From CAZOEL01 sp964578835 (GTDB taxonomy: Bacteria; Desulfobacterota; Syntrophobacteria; Syntrophobacterales; Syntrophobacteraceae): DNA of 64,000 nt. The stretch covers positions 1 to 64,000 of the forward strand of contig CAZOEL010000011.1 of assembly GCA_964578835.1 (NCBI GenBank), given 5' to 3'. The notes beneath the pieces are model-generated. The model was not told the origin of the DNA. It did not search any database and was given only the letters and a program-made list of their open reading frames with translations. The translations under genes and the position numbers were made by a program. Numbering within the stretch: the first letter of the stretch is position 1; every line of letters starts with the position of its first letter. Below are positions 1 through 8,358 of this stretch, piece after piece.

Positions 1-104
1 ACTTCCTGAACCTGAGAGGTATCCAGACCGAAAGCGGCCTCGCCAAGGAAGAACGTCGAGACGAGCATCTGCTGTTCGTCGATCAAGGCGTCATGCCCTA
101 ACAT
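1..104 (-). CDS. cheW: CheW-like chemotaxis coupling protein (N-terminal part only)
   Basis: Only the first 34 codons are inside the window; the gene runs off the left edge. The ATG at 104 has an AAAGGAG ribosome binding site 6 bases upstream. The peptide begins MLGHDALIDEQQMLVSTFFL and continues with GEAAFGLDTSQVQEV, the typical first two beta strands of a CheW domain. It follows the mcp gene by 137 bases on the same strand, so it is probably the coupling protein of this chemosensory unit, linking receptor and CheA. The family call rests on a short N-terminus and on context. Confidence 0.75.
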   Translation of the reverse strand, partial: MLGHDALIDEQQMLVSTFFLGEAAFGLDTSQVQE

Positions 105-240
105 GCAATGCTCCTTTAATAATTGAAGATCAGTTTGGATTTTCGACAAGTCGGTTGCCGCTTTACCACAGCCCTCGCTTAGACCGCCGACATGCCGGAT
201 AAATCAAGCATGAAGACGGCCCCTCCGCAAGACATCTCTA

Positions 241-2280
241 TCAGAGTCTAAACCTTTCCACCAATTCCTTGAGCTGCTCAGCCAGATGCGAGAGCTCTGC
301 GGAGCTGGTCTGAATGTGCTCTCCCCCGCTCCTTATATCTCCTATGGTAGAGTTGACGCGCGCGATGTCTTGAGCAATGGATTGCGAAACAGAGGCCGTC
401 TGCGCTACCCTTTCGTTGGAGTCTTTGACGCCCAAAGACGCCTGAGCGATATTCGAGGCGACATCTCTGGTCACGACGGATTGCTCCTCGATGGCCACGG
501 CGATGGTCGATACGATCTCACCCACTTGCTTTATGACTTCGGAGATCTTCTCTATGTCGCTGATGGCGCTTCCTGTCGAAGTCTGAATATGGGAGATCTT
601 GTCTCTGATGTCTTCGGTAGCCGTCGCCGTCTGCTGCGCAAGCTCCTTGATCTCGTTCGCCACAACGGCAAAACCCTTCCCGGCTGCTCCGGCTCTTGCG
701 GCTTCGATCGTTGCGTTCAGCGCCAAAAGGTTGGTCTGCGCCGATATGTTTGTAATGGCTTCGGTGACTTGTCCAATTTCCTGTGCGGCTCTGCCAAGCT
801 CTTTCATCATTTCCGACACCGATTGAGCTTGCATTGTTGCCTCGCTGCTAATCGCTCGAGCCTTCTCCGAATTGGATGCAATCTCTCCGACAGTGGCGCT
901 CATTTCTTCCGTGGCGCTTGCAACAGAGCTCAGATTTGCGGTCATCTGCTCCATGCTTGCCGCAACAGATGAAGTGTTGGCGCTCGACTCTTCAGCAGCC
1001 GCCGCAACCGTGTCCGCCTGCTGCGAGATATCGCCGACACTGGACGCCATTTGTCCCGAGATAGCCGACAATTCCGTGGAAGAAGACGCAAGCGTTTGAA
1101 CGCCGTTGGTTATGTCGGAGACCATCTGACGAATGTTTTTCGCCATACCGTTGAGAGCGTTGGCCAGTTGTCCGATTTCGTCATTCTGCGCAATGTCGAG
1201 GCTCTTCGTCATGTCGCCCGCCGCAATGGCTTCGGCGAATTGGACGCCCTGCCTGACGGGGCGGGTAATGCTGCGAGTAATGACAAATGCAATCGCCAAC
1301 CCTATAATCACGGCTACGATCAGCCCAATAATCATGAGATTGGACGCAAAGGAGAGATCTGCAACGGCTTCGTCCGCAATATTTTTGGTTTGCTCGATGG
1401 CAGCTTTAGCCGTGGCGACAGCGATGTCTTTAGCTTCGAATCCAATTGCCGCTCGTTTTTGGGCTAATTCATCTCTAACTTTCCATTCGGCTATCAATTC
1501 TTTTATGGCGGACCTATAATCGTCACCGGCGGATTTGACTTGTTCTAGCTGCTTCAGGTTGACTTCTTGAACTGTAACTGATCGTAATTCTGTAAGTTTT
1601 TTGTCTATTGCATCGAAATTTTTCTCTGCTTCCTGGAGTACTTTGATATCTCGTTGAGCCTGAGCTTTCCAAACATCTATACGAACAAAATTGGCCGAAT
1701 CGATGATATCGTTAATGTCGATGGTCTTCTGTACTCGTTGATGCAGCTTGCTTCCATCGAGAGCAGAATCTATTTCCTTCGCGAGTGTAGTATTCTGAGT
1801 AGAAAGATAATTTTTGCAGTTCTCCATGAATTGCTTTGCAGCTGAGTCCATTCGGGCGCGGATCGAAGCAATCTTCTCATTGAGAGTCACTGTTTCATTC
1901 GAAAGCTTTTCGTATTCAGCAGCCTTTGCCTGGGCTTTGTCTATGGATTCCGTGAGCTTGACTAGCCCGGGATGTTTTGCAGCCAGTTCCTTCGCATCCT
2001 TCAGATAACCCTTCTGCTCCTCAAAATGCTTCCTTGCCTTGTCAAGATACGGCTTTTCTTCGCTAAGCCCATATCCACGTATTTCGAGCATAGCGTCTGC
2101 GGTAGCTCTTTCAATGTTGTTGGCAACTTCGAGTTCAGGAACATATTCGTGATCTAGACGGAGAGAGTTGTCTTCAACGGATTTCATGTTCCAGACAGCC
2201 ACTCCACCCAGGATGAGCGAGATGAGGATGAGGATGCCGAACCCCATCCCGATTTTGATTCCAAGCTTCATATTCTTCAT
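241..2280 (-). CDS. Methyl-accepting chemotaxis protein
   Basis: A 679-residue transmembrane chemoreceptor. The first membrane segment is at about residues 8-30, followed by a ~285-residue periplasmic, mostly helical region of the four-helix-bundle type. A second membrane segment lies at about 316-338, then a HAMP domain and the cytoplasmic coiled-coil signalling domain. The highly conserved receptor tip is present (ISAQTNLLALNATIEAARAG and the following KGFAVVANEIKELA). The C-terminus ends in ELVERFRL with no CheR-tethering pentapeptide. It lies 27 bases downstream of cheA and upstream of cheW, so receptor, kinase and adaptor are probably co-transcribed. The ligand cannot be read from the sequence. 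Confidence 0.95.
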   Translation of the reverse strand: MKNMKLGIKIGMGFGILILISLILGGVAVWNMKSVEDNSLRLDHEYVPELEVANNIERATADAMLEIRGYGLSEEKPYLDKARKHFEEQKGYLKDAKELAAKHPGLVKLTESIDKAQAKAAEYEKLSNETVTLNEKIASIRARMDSAAKQFMENCKNYLSTQNTTLAKEIDSALDGSKLHQRVQKTIDINDIIDSANFVRIDVWKAQAQRDIKVLQEAEKNFDAIDKKLTELRSVTVQEVNLKQLEQVKSAGDDYRSAIKELIAEWKVRDELAQKRAAIGFEAKDIAVATAKAAIEQTKNIADEAVADLSFASNLMIIGLIVAVIIGLAIAFVITRSITRPVRQGVQFAEAIAAGDMTKSLDIAQNDEIGQLANALNGMAKNIRQMVSDITNGVQTLASSSTELSAISGQMASSVGDISQQADTVAAAAEESSANTSSVAASMEQMTANLSSVASATEEMSATVGEIASNSEKARAISSEATMQAQSVSEMMKELGRAAQEIGQVTEAITNISAQTNLLALNATIEAARAGAAGKGFAVVANEIKELAQQTATATEDIRDKISHIQTSTGSAISDIEKISEVIKQVGEIVSTIAVAIEEQSVVTRDVASNIAQASLGVKDSNERVAQTASVSQSIAQDIARVNSTIGDIRSGGEHIQTSSAELSHLAEQLKELVERFRL

Positions 2281-2307
2281 AGTGTTTTCTCCCTATAGGT
2301 CATTGCA

Positions 2308-5300
2308 TTATGCGTTCAAAAGATTGTGAATACTCTCGAGAAGCCTGTCTCTGTCCAATTTGATCTGGTAATCGGTAATGCCCGCCGCGGCGCCCTTGGC
2401 GATGTCCTCGTCGCCGGCAAGAGATGTGAGGCCTATGACGGGAAGCGCGCTCAGATGTTGATCGGCGCGTATGCGCTGCGTTAGTCCAAGGCCGGTGAGC
2501 CGTGGCATTTCGATGTCGGTAACGACTGCGCGAACCACGTTCGAATTTTCCTGCAAAAGAACCCATGCCGCCTCGCCGTCCGGCGCATCCAATACGCTGA
2601 AACCGTCTTCCTGCAGGTATCTTTTCACTTGCGTCCTGAAGAAATCGGAATCTTCGGCCAAGAGTACTGTAATGGAGCTTTCTTCCTCCGTGACGAAAGG
2701 TTTTTCCCTTACTATGTTCCATTCCGGGTAGACGGTCTCGACCAGTTCGTACACATCCGCAAGGAGCACTGTCTTGTCGCGAATGATTGTGGAGCCGGAA
2801 ATACCTTGCTGACGGTGAGTGGCTTGGTCGATTTCCACTTTACATTCAACTACATCTACGGGCATGGCTCCCAGCAGGCCGACCTCGCGACCGTGAACGC
2901 TCGAGACGATTACGGCCAGTCCCTGATCTTCTTCTATTGGATTGACCCCTGCCGCGTCGGAAAGCGTTACGAGTGGAAGAGATGAGCCACGATACTGCAT
3001 GGTTCGGCGCCCTCCTTTCATCTCGATCTGATTCCGCGCCACCCTCTCAATGCGCAGCACGGTATCGAGCGGGGTGGCGCAAAGCTCATCAGGCGCATTG
3101 TAGAAAAGAAGGAAGGAGTGCACATCCTGGAGCTTCTCTCTCTCATATTCTTCCGCAAGCTCCACGGCTCTTGTAGAGCCCGAGAGCGGCGTGAGCTCAG
3201 CTTTCACAGCCAGTCCATTGATATCCAGAATCAATGCGACCTTCCCGTCTCCCATGATGGTCGCTCCCGCATATTCCTGAAGCCCTTTCAGATGTCGTCC
3301 AAGGGGCTTAACCACAATCTCTTCCGTGTTCTGGAAAGAATCGACCACCAAACCGTATTGCATAGTGCCTGTCGTCACTACGACGATCTCGATATCGCCC
3401 GTGGAGTTGAGGCGCCGATCGTTTTGATTCCTTCGCTCCTCCCATCGCTTCTCGGCTTCACGCTCCGCTTCGACTTCCGTTCGCTCGGCGCATACGGCGT
3501 GACGAGGAGATCTTCTGTCAGCCAGTCGCGTTCTTCGGCAGATTTCTTTACCGCCGGTATGCGGGTCTACGTAGGTTGGGATAAGACCGAGGAAATCGGA
3601 AAACCTCACGAGGGGCACAATCTGGTCTCGAAGCATCAGCACTTCGACATCTCCCACGATCTCGATGCGCTTCTTCACCTGATCGGCCCGGATGCGAAGC
3701 AATTCGACCACATTTATCTGAGGAACGGCGAAGCGTTCCCGTTCGACCGTCACAACCAAAGAAGGAATAATGGCTAAGGTCAGGGGCAGCTTAATGCGGA
3801 AAAGAGATCCTTTGCCCACTTCCGATTCGATTTCAACCTTACCCCCCAAGCGGTCGAGGTTGTTCCTGACCACATCCATTCCCACGCCTCGTCCTGAGAC
3901 ATCGGTCACCGTCTCGGCCGTGGAAAGACCGGGGAGAAAAATAAGAGCCATTTTGTCCTTATCGGACATGCCCTTGATACGCTCTTCGGTGATTAGACCT
4001 TTCTTTAGAGCGCCGGCGGCAATTTTCTGCGGATCGAGCCCCTTTCCGTCATCGGCAATTTCGACAACCACTTGGCCGGCCTCGTGCCTGGCTTCGAGTC
4101 GGATGGCTCCAGCGGCCTTTTTCCCTTTTCGAAGGCGCTCTTCCGGCGCTTCGACGCCATGGTCGGCGGCATTGCGAACCATGTGGGTCAGCGGATCGGA
4201 GAGGCCTTCTATCAAGCTTTTATCGAGCTCGACGTCCTTTCCCACCATCTCGAGCTGAATGTCTTTTCCGAGGGCTCGAGACATATCGCGGACCACACGA
4301 GGGAACTTGCCGAAGAGATTGCCGATCGACTGCATCCTGGTCTGCATGATGGCGTCCTGGAGCTCGGACGTGACAAGGTTGATTCTCTGAGTGCTCGCCA
4401 CGAGCGCTCGCCGATCGTTTTGCGTAACGGCCTCGCGCAATTGATTGCGGCTAAGCACCAGTTCGCCCGCAAGGTTCATCAGGAGCTCGAGCAATCCGAC
4501 GTCTACCCGCAAAGTGCTTTCAGCAGCGACTCCGCCGCTCTTACCCTTCACTTCGGCTTCGATATGCTCCTGCCTGACCGGGGAAGGCTCGGCCACGACA
4601 ACCTTAGCAACCTGAGGGTGTTGTTGAGGCGCGACTACGATTTGCGGATCGAGAGTGAAAGATTCAACCGGCGCGGGGGGCATGGCGACTGGCGCAGTCC
4701 CTGGCGTGCTGCTTCGATTGTCCTCGGGATTGTTGGGGTCGAAAAGTGATTGGATTTTTTCCTTATCGACTTCGAAGAGAGCTTCAATGACATCGGGCTC
4801 GAGAATAGTCGCAAAGGTCAGGCCCAAGGGAATTTCATTGGATAAGGGAGCGTCGAGGTCCCCAACGGCATCGAAATCAGGCGCGCAGTCCAGGATTTCC
4901 CCGGAATCGTACAGATCCTTGAAAACTTGGAGGACCGACTTTCCGCGCCGTTCGATGTCGTGGAGCAAATCGTATTGGATGCGGTAGATGAATTGACCGG
5001 TTCTCTTCGCCCGCTCGAGATCAACGGCAGGAATAGCCACGGCCTGCGAGCTTGTGTTGGGTTGAAGCATCGCGATACGTGTCAGGGCATCCTTTTGCTC
5101 CTCGGGCATGTAGGAGGTCGCCAGGTTGCTCAGGCTTGTAATGTGCTCCAAAATATCGGCTTCCTCGCTTTCCGAAACGTTGTTGATCATATCCCGAAGC
5201 TTGTCGAAAGCCGCCAGTAGAATGTTGGTTATCTCGGGGTTTGGAGCCATTCTGCGCGAGCGGATCATGTCGAGAACAGTTTCCGTCTTGTGAGCCAGTT

Positions 5301-5493
5301 CTTTGATCTTGTTCAGTCCGAAGAAGCTGCTGCCTCCCTTAATGGAATGGGCAGCCCGAAAGACTTTGTTGACAAGCTCTTCGTCAATGTCGGCCCCCCC
5401 TTCTTCTATGGCCAGCAAGTCCATCTCCATGTCCGCAAGATGCTCTCTAGCCTCAACGACGAATTCCTTGATAATGTCGTCCTGCATTTCCAT
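2308..5493 (-). CDS. cheA: Hybrid chemotaxis histidine kinase CheA with C-terminal receiver domain
   Basis: A 1,061-residue CheA, longer than the usual ~650. Domains in order: an Hpt domain with phospho-acceptor His49 in AAHSIKGGS; a variable linker; a dimerisation segment; the ATPase region (MVRNAADHG N-box, DVSGRGVGMDVV); a CheW-type domain interrupted by a strongly basic/acidic stretch (LADRRSPRH to WEERRNQNDRR); a second CheW-type domain; and a C-terminal receiver domain (LLAEDSDFF, phosphorylatable Asp in VVTDIEMP). It should autophosphorylate under receptor control and pass phosphate to its own receiver and perhaps to external regulators. It sits between the STAS gene and mcp. No cheY, cheB or cheR is visible, so output to motility is not demonstrated. 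Confidence 0.93.
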   Translation of the reverse strand: MEMQDDIIKEFVVEAREHLADMEMDLLAIEEGGADIDEELVNKVFRAAHSIKGGSSFFGLNKIKELAHKTETVLDMIRSRRMAPNPEITNILLAAFDKLRDMINNVSESEEADILEHITSLSNLATSYMPEEQKDALTRIAMLQPNTSSQAVAIPAVDLERAKRTGQFIYRIQYDLLHDIERRGKSVLQVFKDLYDSGEILDCAPDFDAVGDLDAPLSNEIPLGLTFATILEPDVIEALFEVDKEKIQSLFDPNNPEDNRSSTPGTAPVAMPPAPVESFTLDPQIVVAPQQHPQVAKVVVAEPSPVRQEHIEAEVKGKSGGVAAESTLRVDVGLLELLMNLAGELVLSRNQLREAVTQNDRRALVASTQRINLVTSELQDAIMQTRMQSIGNLFGKFPRVVRDMSRALGKDIQLEMVGKDVELDKSLIEGLSDPLTHMVRNAADHGVEAPEERLRKGKKAAGAIRLEARHEAGQVVVEIADDGKGLDPQKIAAGALKKGLITEERIKGMSDKDKMALIFLPGLSTAETVTDVSGRGVGMDVVRNNLDRLGGKVEIESEVGKGSLFRIKLPLTLAIIPSLVVTVERERFAVPQINVVELLRIRADQVKKRIEIVGDVEVLMLRDQIVPLVRFSDFLGLIPTYVDPHTGGKEICRRTRLADRRSPRHAVCAERTEVEAEREAEKRWEERRNQNDRRLNSTGDIEIVVVTTGTMQYGLVVDSFQNTEEIVVKPLGRHLKGLQEYAGATIMGDGKVALILDINGLAVKAELTPLSGSTRAVELAEEYEREKLQDVHSFLLFYNAPDELCATPLDTVLRIERVARNQIEMKGGRRTMQYRGSSLPLVTLSDAAGVNPIEEDQGLAVIVSSVHGREVGLLGAMPVDVVECKVEIDQATHRQQGISGSTIIRDKTVLLADVYELVETVYPEWNIVREKPFVTEEESSITVLLAEDSDFFRTQVKRYLQEDGFSVLDAPDGEAAWVLLQENSNVVRAVVTDIEMPRLTGLGLTQRIRADQHLSALPVIGLTSLAGDEDIAKGAAAGITDYQIKLDRDRLLESIHNLLNA

Positions 5494-5510
5494 CGGAAAA
5501 TCCCCCGCTC

Positions 5511-5822
5511 TTATTGCTTGCTCACGCCAAGCCGTTTTTCCAGCCTCATGCTCTGGAATAAACGGAATATGTCATCGGATGTCCGGACAACTCGCACTAC
5601 TCCGTTTACCTTTGTCAGACTATTGTACGTGGCGATCAGAAAACCTATGCCGGTTGAATCGATGACAACGGTCTTCTGGAAATCGAATTCCACCTCCGTT
5701 GTTTTTTCGGCCAGAGCTTGTTGAAGACCGGACTTCAGCTCTGGAACCACGGAAACGGTTAAGTCCCCGCCAAGAGCTACACAGATTCTCTCGCTATCCC
5801 GATGAATATCAAAATCGTTCAC
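5511..5822 (-). CDS. STAS-domain anti-sigma-factor antagonist
   Basis: A 103-residue single-domain STAS protein of the SpoIIAA/RsbV type, which binds and inhibits an anti-sigma kinase when unphosphorylated. The conserved loop with the phosphorylatable serine is present (VVIDSTGIGFLIATY). I place the start at the GTG at 5822, which overlaps the TGA stop of the upstream gene (GTGA) and follows AGAGGAAAGGA. A longer reading starting at 6014 would run through the neighbouring gene and is not convincing. The overlap with the RsbW-like kinase gene indicates translational coupling and a partner-switching pair, next to cheA rather than a sigma factor gene. Confidence 0.85.
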   Translation of the reverse strand: MNDFDIHRDSERICVALGGDLTVSVVPELKSGLQQALAEKTTEVEFDFQKTVVIDSTGIGFLIATYNSLTKVNGVVRVVRTSDDIFRLFQSMRLEKRLGVSKQ

Positions 5823-6298
5823 GGTTTTTCCTTTCCTCTCAGACTCCTCCAAAGCACAACCTGATTCCCTTTTGCGTTGAAATGAACCCTGTTTGCATAC
5901 AAAGAATAAATGATCAGCCCTCGGCCGCATGTAGCCTCGCAGGCGGGCGCCTTTTTTTCGGCTTCCCTGAAGTTGAAGCCGTTCCCTTCGTCCTTTACGC
6001 GCATCACGACCCACTTCAACCCTATCCGCACCTGAACCTGAATCTTCTTTTCAAGAACGCAGCAGTTGCCATGTATCAAGGCGTTGTTGAGACTCTCCCG
6101 GAGCAGCATTTCGACGGGAAAAATCTCGGAACAGAGGCCTTTTTCAGTCAAAAACGTCCTCATCTCACAACAGAATGCGTCAACAGCCATCGGGTCGGAA
6201 GCAAGCTCTCGGCAAAACATGCGATCTTTGCGGCATGGCGACGCACTCATACATCGACTCCCATCAAAACCATTTGTCTCGAGCAGCAGGTTGCGCAT
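5819..6298 (-). CDS. RsbW-like serine kinase / anti-sigma regulatory factor
   Basis: A 159-residue GHKL ATPase of the anti-sigma-factor kinase type. The N-box is seen in LLRESLNNALIHGN, the G1 box in VKDEGNGFN, and a G2-like loop in CGRGLIIYSLYANRV. About 40 N-terminal residues are Cys-rich and unlike other family members. The ATG at 6298 has an AAAGG ribosome binding site. It overlaps the STAS gene by 4 bases and appears to be the first gene of the CheA unit. By family knowledge it would phosphorylate the STAS serine and sequester a target protein; no sigma factor gene is nearby, so the target is unknown. Confidence 0.85.
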   Translation of the reverse strand: MRNLLLETNGFDGSRCMSASPCRKDRMFCRELASDPMAVDAFCCEMRTFLTEKGLCSEIFPVEMLLRESLNNALIHGNCCVLEKKIQVQVRIGLKWVVMRVKDEGNGFNFREAEKKAPACEATCGRGLIIYSLYANRVHFNAKGNQVVLWRSLRGKEKP

Positions 6299-6333
6299 CT
6301 ATACCTTTCACGAACATGAAACTCGTCGCATCC

Positions 6334-6432
6334 ACTAGCAGCCTGTCGGAGAGCCCATTTTCTGCTGCATCCCGTCATTCCCGCCTTCGCGGGAATGACG
6401 TTCTATGGGGGATTCTCCGACAGGCTGCTAGT
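6334..6432. repeat. Palindromic element R1 with 19-bp perfect terminal inverted repeats
   Basis: The ends are exact reverse complements: ACTAGCAGCCTGTCGGAGA at 6334-6352 and its complement at 6414-6432. An inner 12-bp palindrome (CGTCATTCCCGC, 4-base loop) lies at 6373-6400. There is no coding capacity. CTAG lies within the first and last five bases. A half copy of the end (CTAGTAGCCTGTCTGGA) occurs at about 6779-6795. Confidence 0.85.
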
Positions 6433-6626
6433 ACTGCTGTGTCACAATGTCGGCTCTGCTCGTCATACCGGCGTGTTTTTAGCCGGTATAGCCCAGCATA
6501 AAACCTGGATTCCGGCTTGAAGACTTCCGGAATGACGAGCTGAGCGATTGTCTTGGCATGGTGGGCGCGATAAAGCCTGCACCCACCCTACGTCTCTATG
6601 AACCACACCTTTGTGACACAGTAGTA
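6432..6626. repeat. Palindromic element R2 with 16-bp inverted ends
   Basis: TACTGCTGTGTCACAA at 6432-6447 is matched in inverted orientation by TTGTGACACAGTAGTA at 6611-6626, with one mismatch. It abuts R1 directly. Inside is an imperfect ATTCCGG / CCGGAAT palindrome (6509-6515 and 6528-6534) ending in AATGACG, related to the inner palindromes of R1 and of the repeats near 20.9 kb and 50.3 kb. No reading frame of note. Confidence 0.75.
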
Positions 6627-6781
6627 CTAGTACTCCTTGGCGGAAGTTTAGCCGTAGTTACGGTGGGCAACGCTTCGCTTTTGCCCACCGTACGGCTCTG
6701 AAGAGCCCAGAGAATCGTAGGGTGGGCGCGTCTTTTTGCGCCCACCAAAACTGGATGCGCATTTCCGCCAAGCTGTACTAG
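6627..6781. repeat. Palindromic element R3, copy a
   Basis: The inverted ends are CTAGTACTCCTTGGCGGAA at 6627-6645 and TTCCGCCAAGCTGTACTAG at 6763-6781, with two mismatches. The interior contains GGTGGGCAACGCTTCGC and a GTGGGCGCG / CGCCCACC hairpin. A second copy of the same element lies 52 kb away at 59164-59319. Non-coding, 155 bp, consistent with a MITE-type element. Confidence 0.85.
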
Positions 6782-7288
6782 TAGCCTGTCTGGACCATAG
6801 GGATTTATTACAGACGCCCATATCCATGCTTTTATCGGGATACTCCGTTCCACCGGGCTTTCGCCGCGGCTTTTCTTGCGGCGGATCAGCCAGTAGGAGC
6901 AAGTCTGTGATAGAAGCTATTAGGCGTTATGCTTCTTATCGGTAACAGTCGGCAAATCTTGAGCACTCTTTGCTTGATCTGGCATCATCCTGTAAAATCA
7001 TTGAATCTTTCACAATGCTATGAAGCGGCGTCTGCGATGGGCTTTTTCAGATCGGAAGACATCACAAGCAATATGTTAATTCGCTAAAGTCCGATGATTG
7101 ATAATCCGAAGTAACTGATGTATGCTTTTTGTCCTAGCCGATTACGCCGGTCAAAAAAATGTTCTCGAGAAAATTTGCGATAAGCAAGGACTGGTCCTAT
7201 GAGGTATGGCGGCCTCAGTGCGGATCATTTTGCAGGAGAAGAGCCTTGCGCGGAATTTCGTCATAAATAACCGAGGATCAATTATAGA
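6782..7288. other. Non-coding stretch between the repeat array and the HD-GYP gene
   Basis: About 500 bases without a convincing gene. It begins with a half copy of the R1 end and otherwise holds AT-richer sequence that should contain the promoter of the downstream plus-strand signalling genes. I could not identify a clear -35/-10 pair. Confidence 0.5.
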
Positions 7289-8338
7289 ATGCAAGGCGAT
7301 ATATCTAGCAGCAGAATTCTCATTGTTGACGATGTCAAAGCCAATGTCTCAATTCTCATTGCAGCCCTGAAAGATCAGTACAAGCTGAGTGTGGCTACAA
7401 GCGGCATGATGGCGCTCGAACAAGTGAAGCTCCATCCGCCTGATCTCGTCCTCCTCGATGTTATGATGCCCGGGATGGATGGCTATGAGGTTTGTGAGAA
7501 GCTGAAAGACGATGCGGCTACGAGGGATATTCCCGTCATTTTCATTACCGCTATGAATGATATAGGCGACAAGTCGAGAGGGTTCGGCCTGGGAGCCGTC
7601 GACTATATCACCAAGCCATTCCAGATTATTGAGGTGAAGGCCAGGGTGCGGACTCACCTCATGCTCAAGAAGGCCATGGAGACGCTCTCCAATCACAATA
7701 GGACTCTCGATGCAACCGTAAGAGAGCGCACCAGGGAGTTGCGGGATACGCAGCTCGAGATCATCTACCGCCTGTCCCGCGCTGCGGAGTTCAGAGACAA
7801 CGAAACGGGCATGCATATAAAGAGAATGAGTCATTTCTGCCGCTCCATAGCTGCGGCGATGGATTGTGACGAACAAACCTGCGAGCTGATTTTTCATGCG
7901 AGTCCCATGCATGATATCGGTAAAATCGGCATTCCCGACGGCATTCTTCTCAAGCCGGGCGGGCTCGACGCCGAAGAATGGGCTGTTATGAAAACCCATA
8001 CCACAATTGGAGCGGATATTCTGTCCGGTCATGATTCTTTGCTGCTCCAAACGGGACGGACGGTTGCTCTGACCCATCATGAAAAATGGGATGGCTCCGG
8101 ATACCCGCAAGGCTTGTTGCGGGAGAAGATTCCCCTTTTAGGCAGGATCAGTGCGGTCAGCGATGTCTTCGACGCATTGATGTCCGATCGTCCTTACAAG
8201 AAAGCCTGGCCGCTCGAAAAGGCTCTCGAGGAGATGAGAGCTTGCGCCGGCAAGGCTTTTGATCCGGCCGTCATCGATGCGTTTTTTCGAGTTTTACCCG
8301 AGCTGCTCGCCATCAAAGAGCGCTTTGAAGATGTGTAG
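7289..8338 (+). CDS. Response regulator with HD-GYP cyclic-di-GMP phosphodiesterase domain
   Basis: A 349-residue RpfG-type protein. An N-terminal receiver domain (about 8-125) carries IVDD, phospho-acceptor Asp57 in LVLLDVMMPGMDGYE and the KPF motif. A short coiled coil links it to an HD-GYP domain (about 145-340) with the metal-binding HD pair near 208-209 (SPMHDIGKIGIPD) and the signature HHEKWDGSGYP. All residues needed for c-di-GMP hydrolysis appear intact. It is followed after 20 bases by a solute-binding protein gene and, further on, a TorS-like hybrid kinase that could phosphorylate it. This partnership is inferred from gene order only. Confidence 0.93.
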   Translation: MQGDISSSRILIVDDVKANVSILIAALKDQYKLSVATSGMMALEQVKLHPPDLVLLDVMMPGMDGYEVCEKLKDDAATRDIPVIFITAMNDIGDKSRGFGLGAVDYITKPFQIIEVKARVRTHLMLKKAMETLSNHNRTLDATVRERTRELRDTQLEIIYRLSRAAEFRDNETGMHIKRMSHFCRSIAAAMDCDEQTCELIFHASPMHDIGKIGIPDGILLKPGGLDAEEWAVMKTHTTIGADILSGHDSLLLQTGRTVALTHHEKWDGSGYPQGLLREKIPLLGRISAVSDVFDALMSDRPYKKAWPLEKALEEMRACAGKAFDPAVIDAFFRVLPELLAIKERFEDV

Positions 8339-8358
8339 ATCCGGAGCGAACAGGCAGG

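Noticed and set aside
5823..6014. N-terminal extension of the STAS protein
   Set aside because: The extra 64 residues overlap the upstream kinase gene in another frame, are highly basic and lack domain features; the GTG overlapping the stop codon has a better ribosome binding site.
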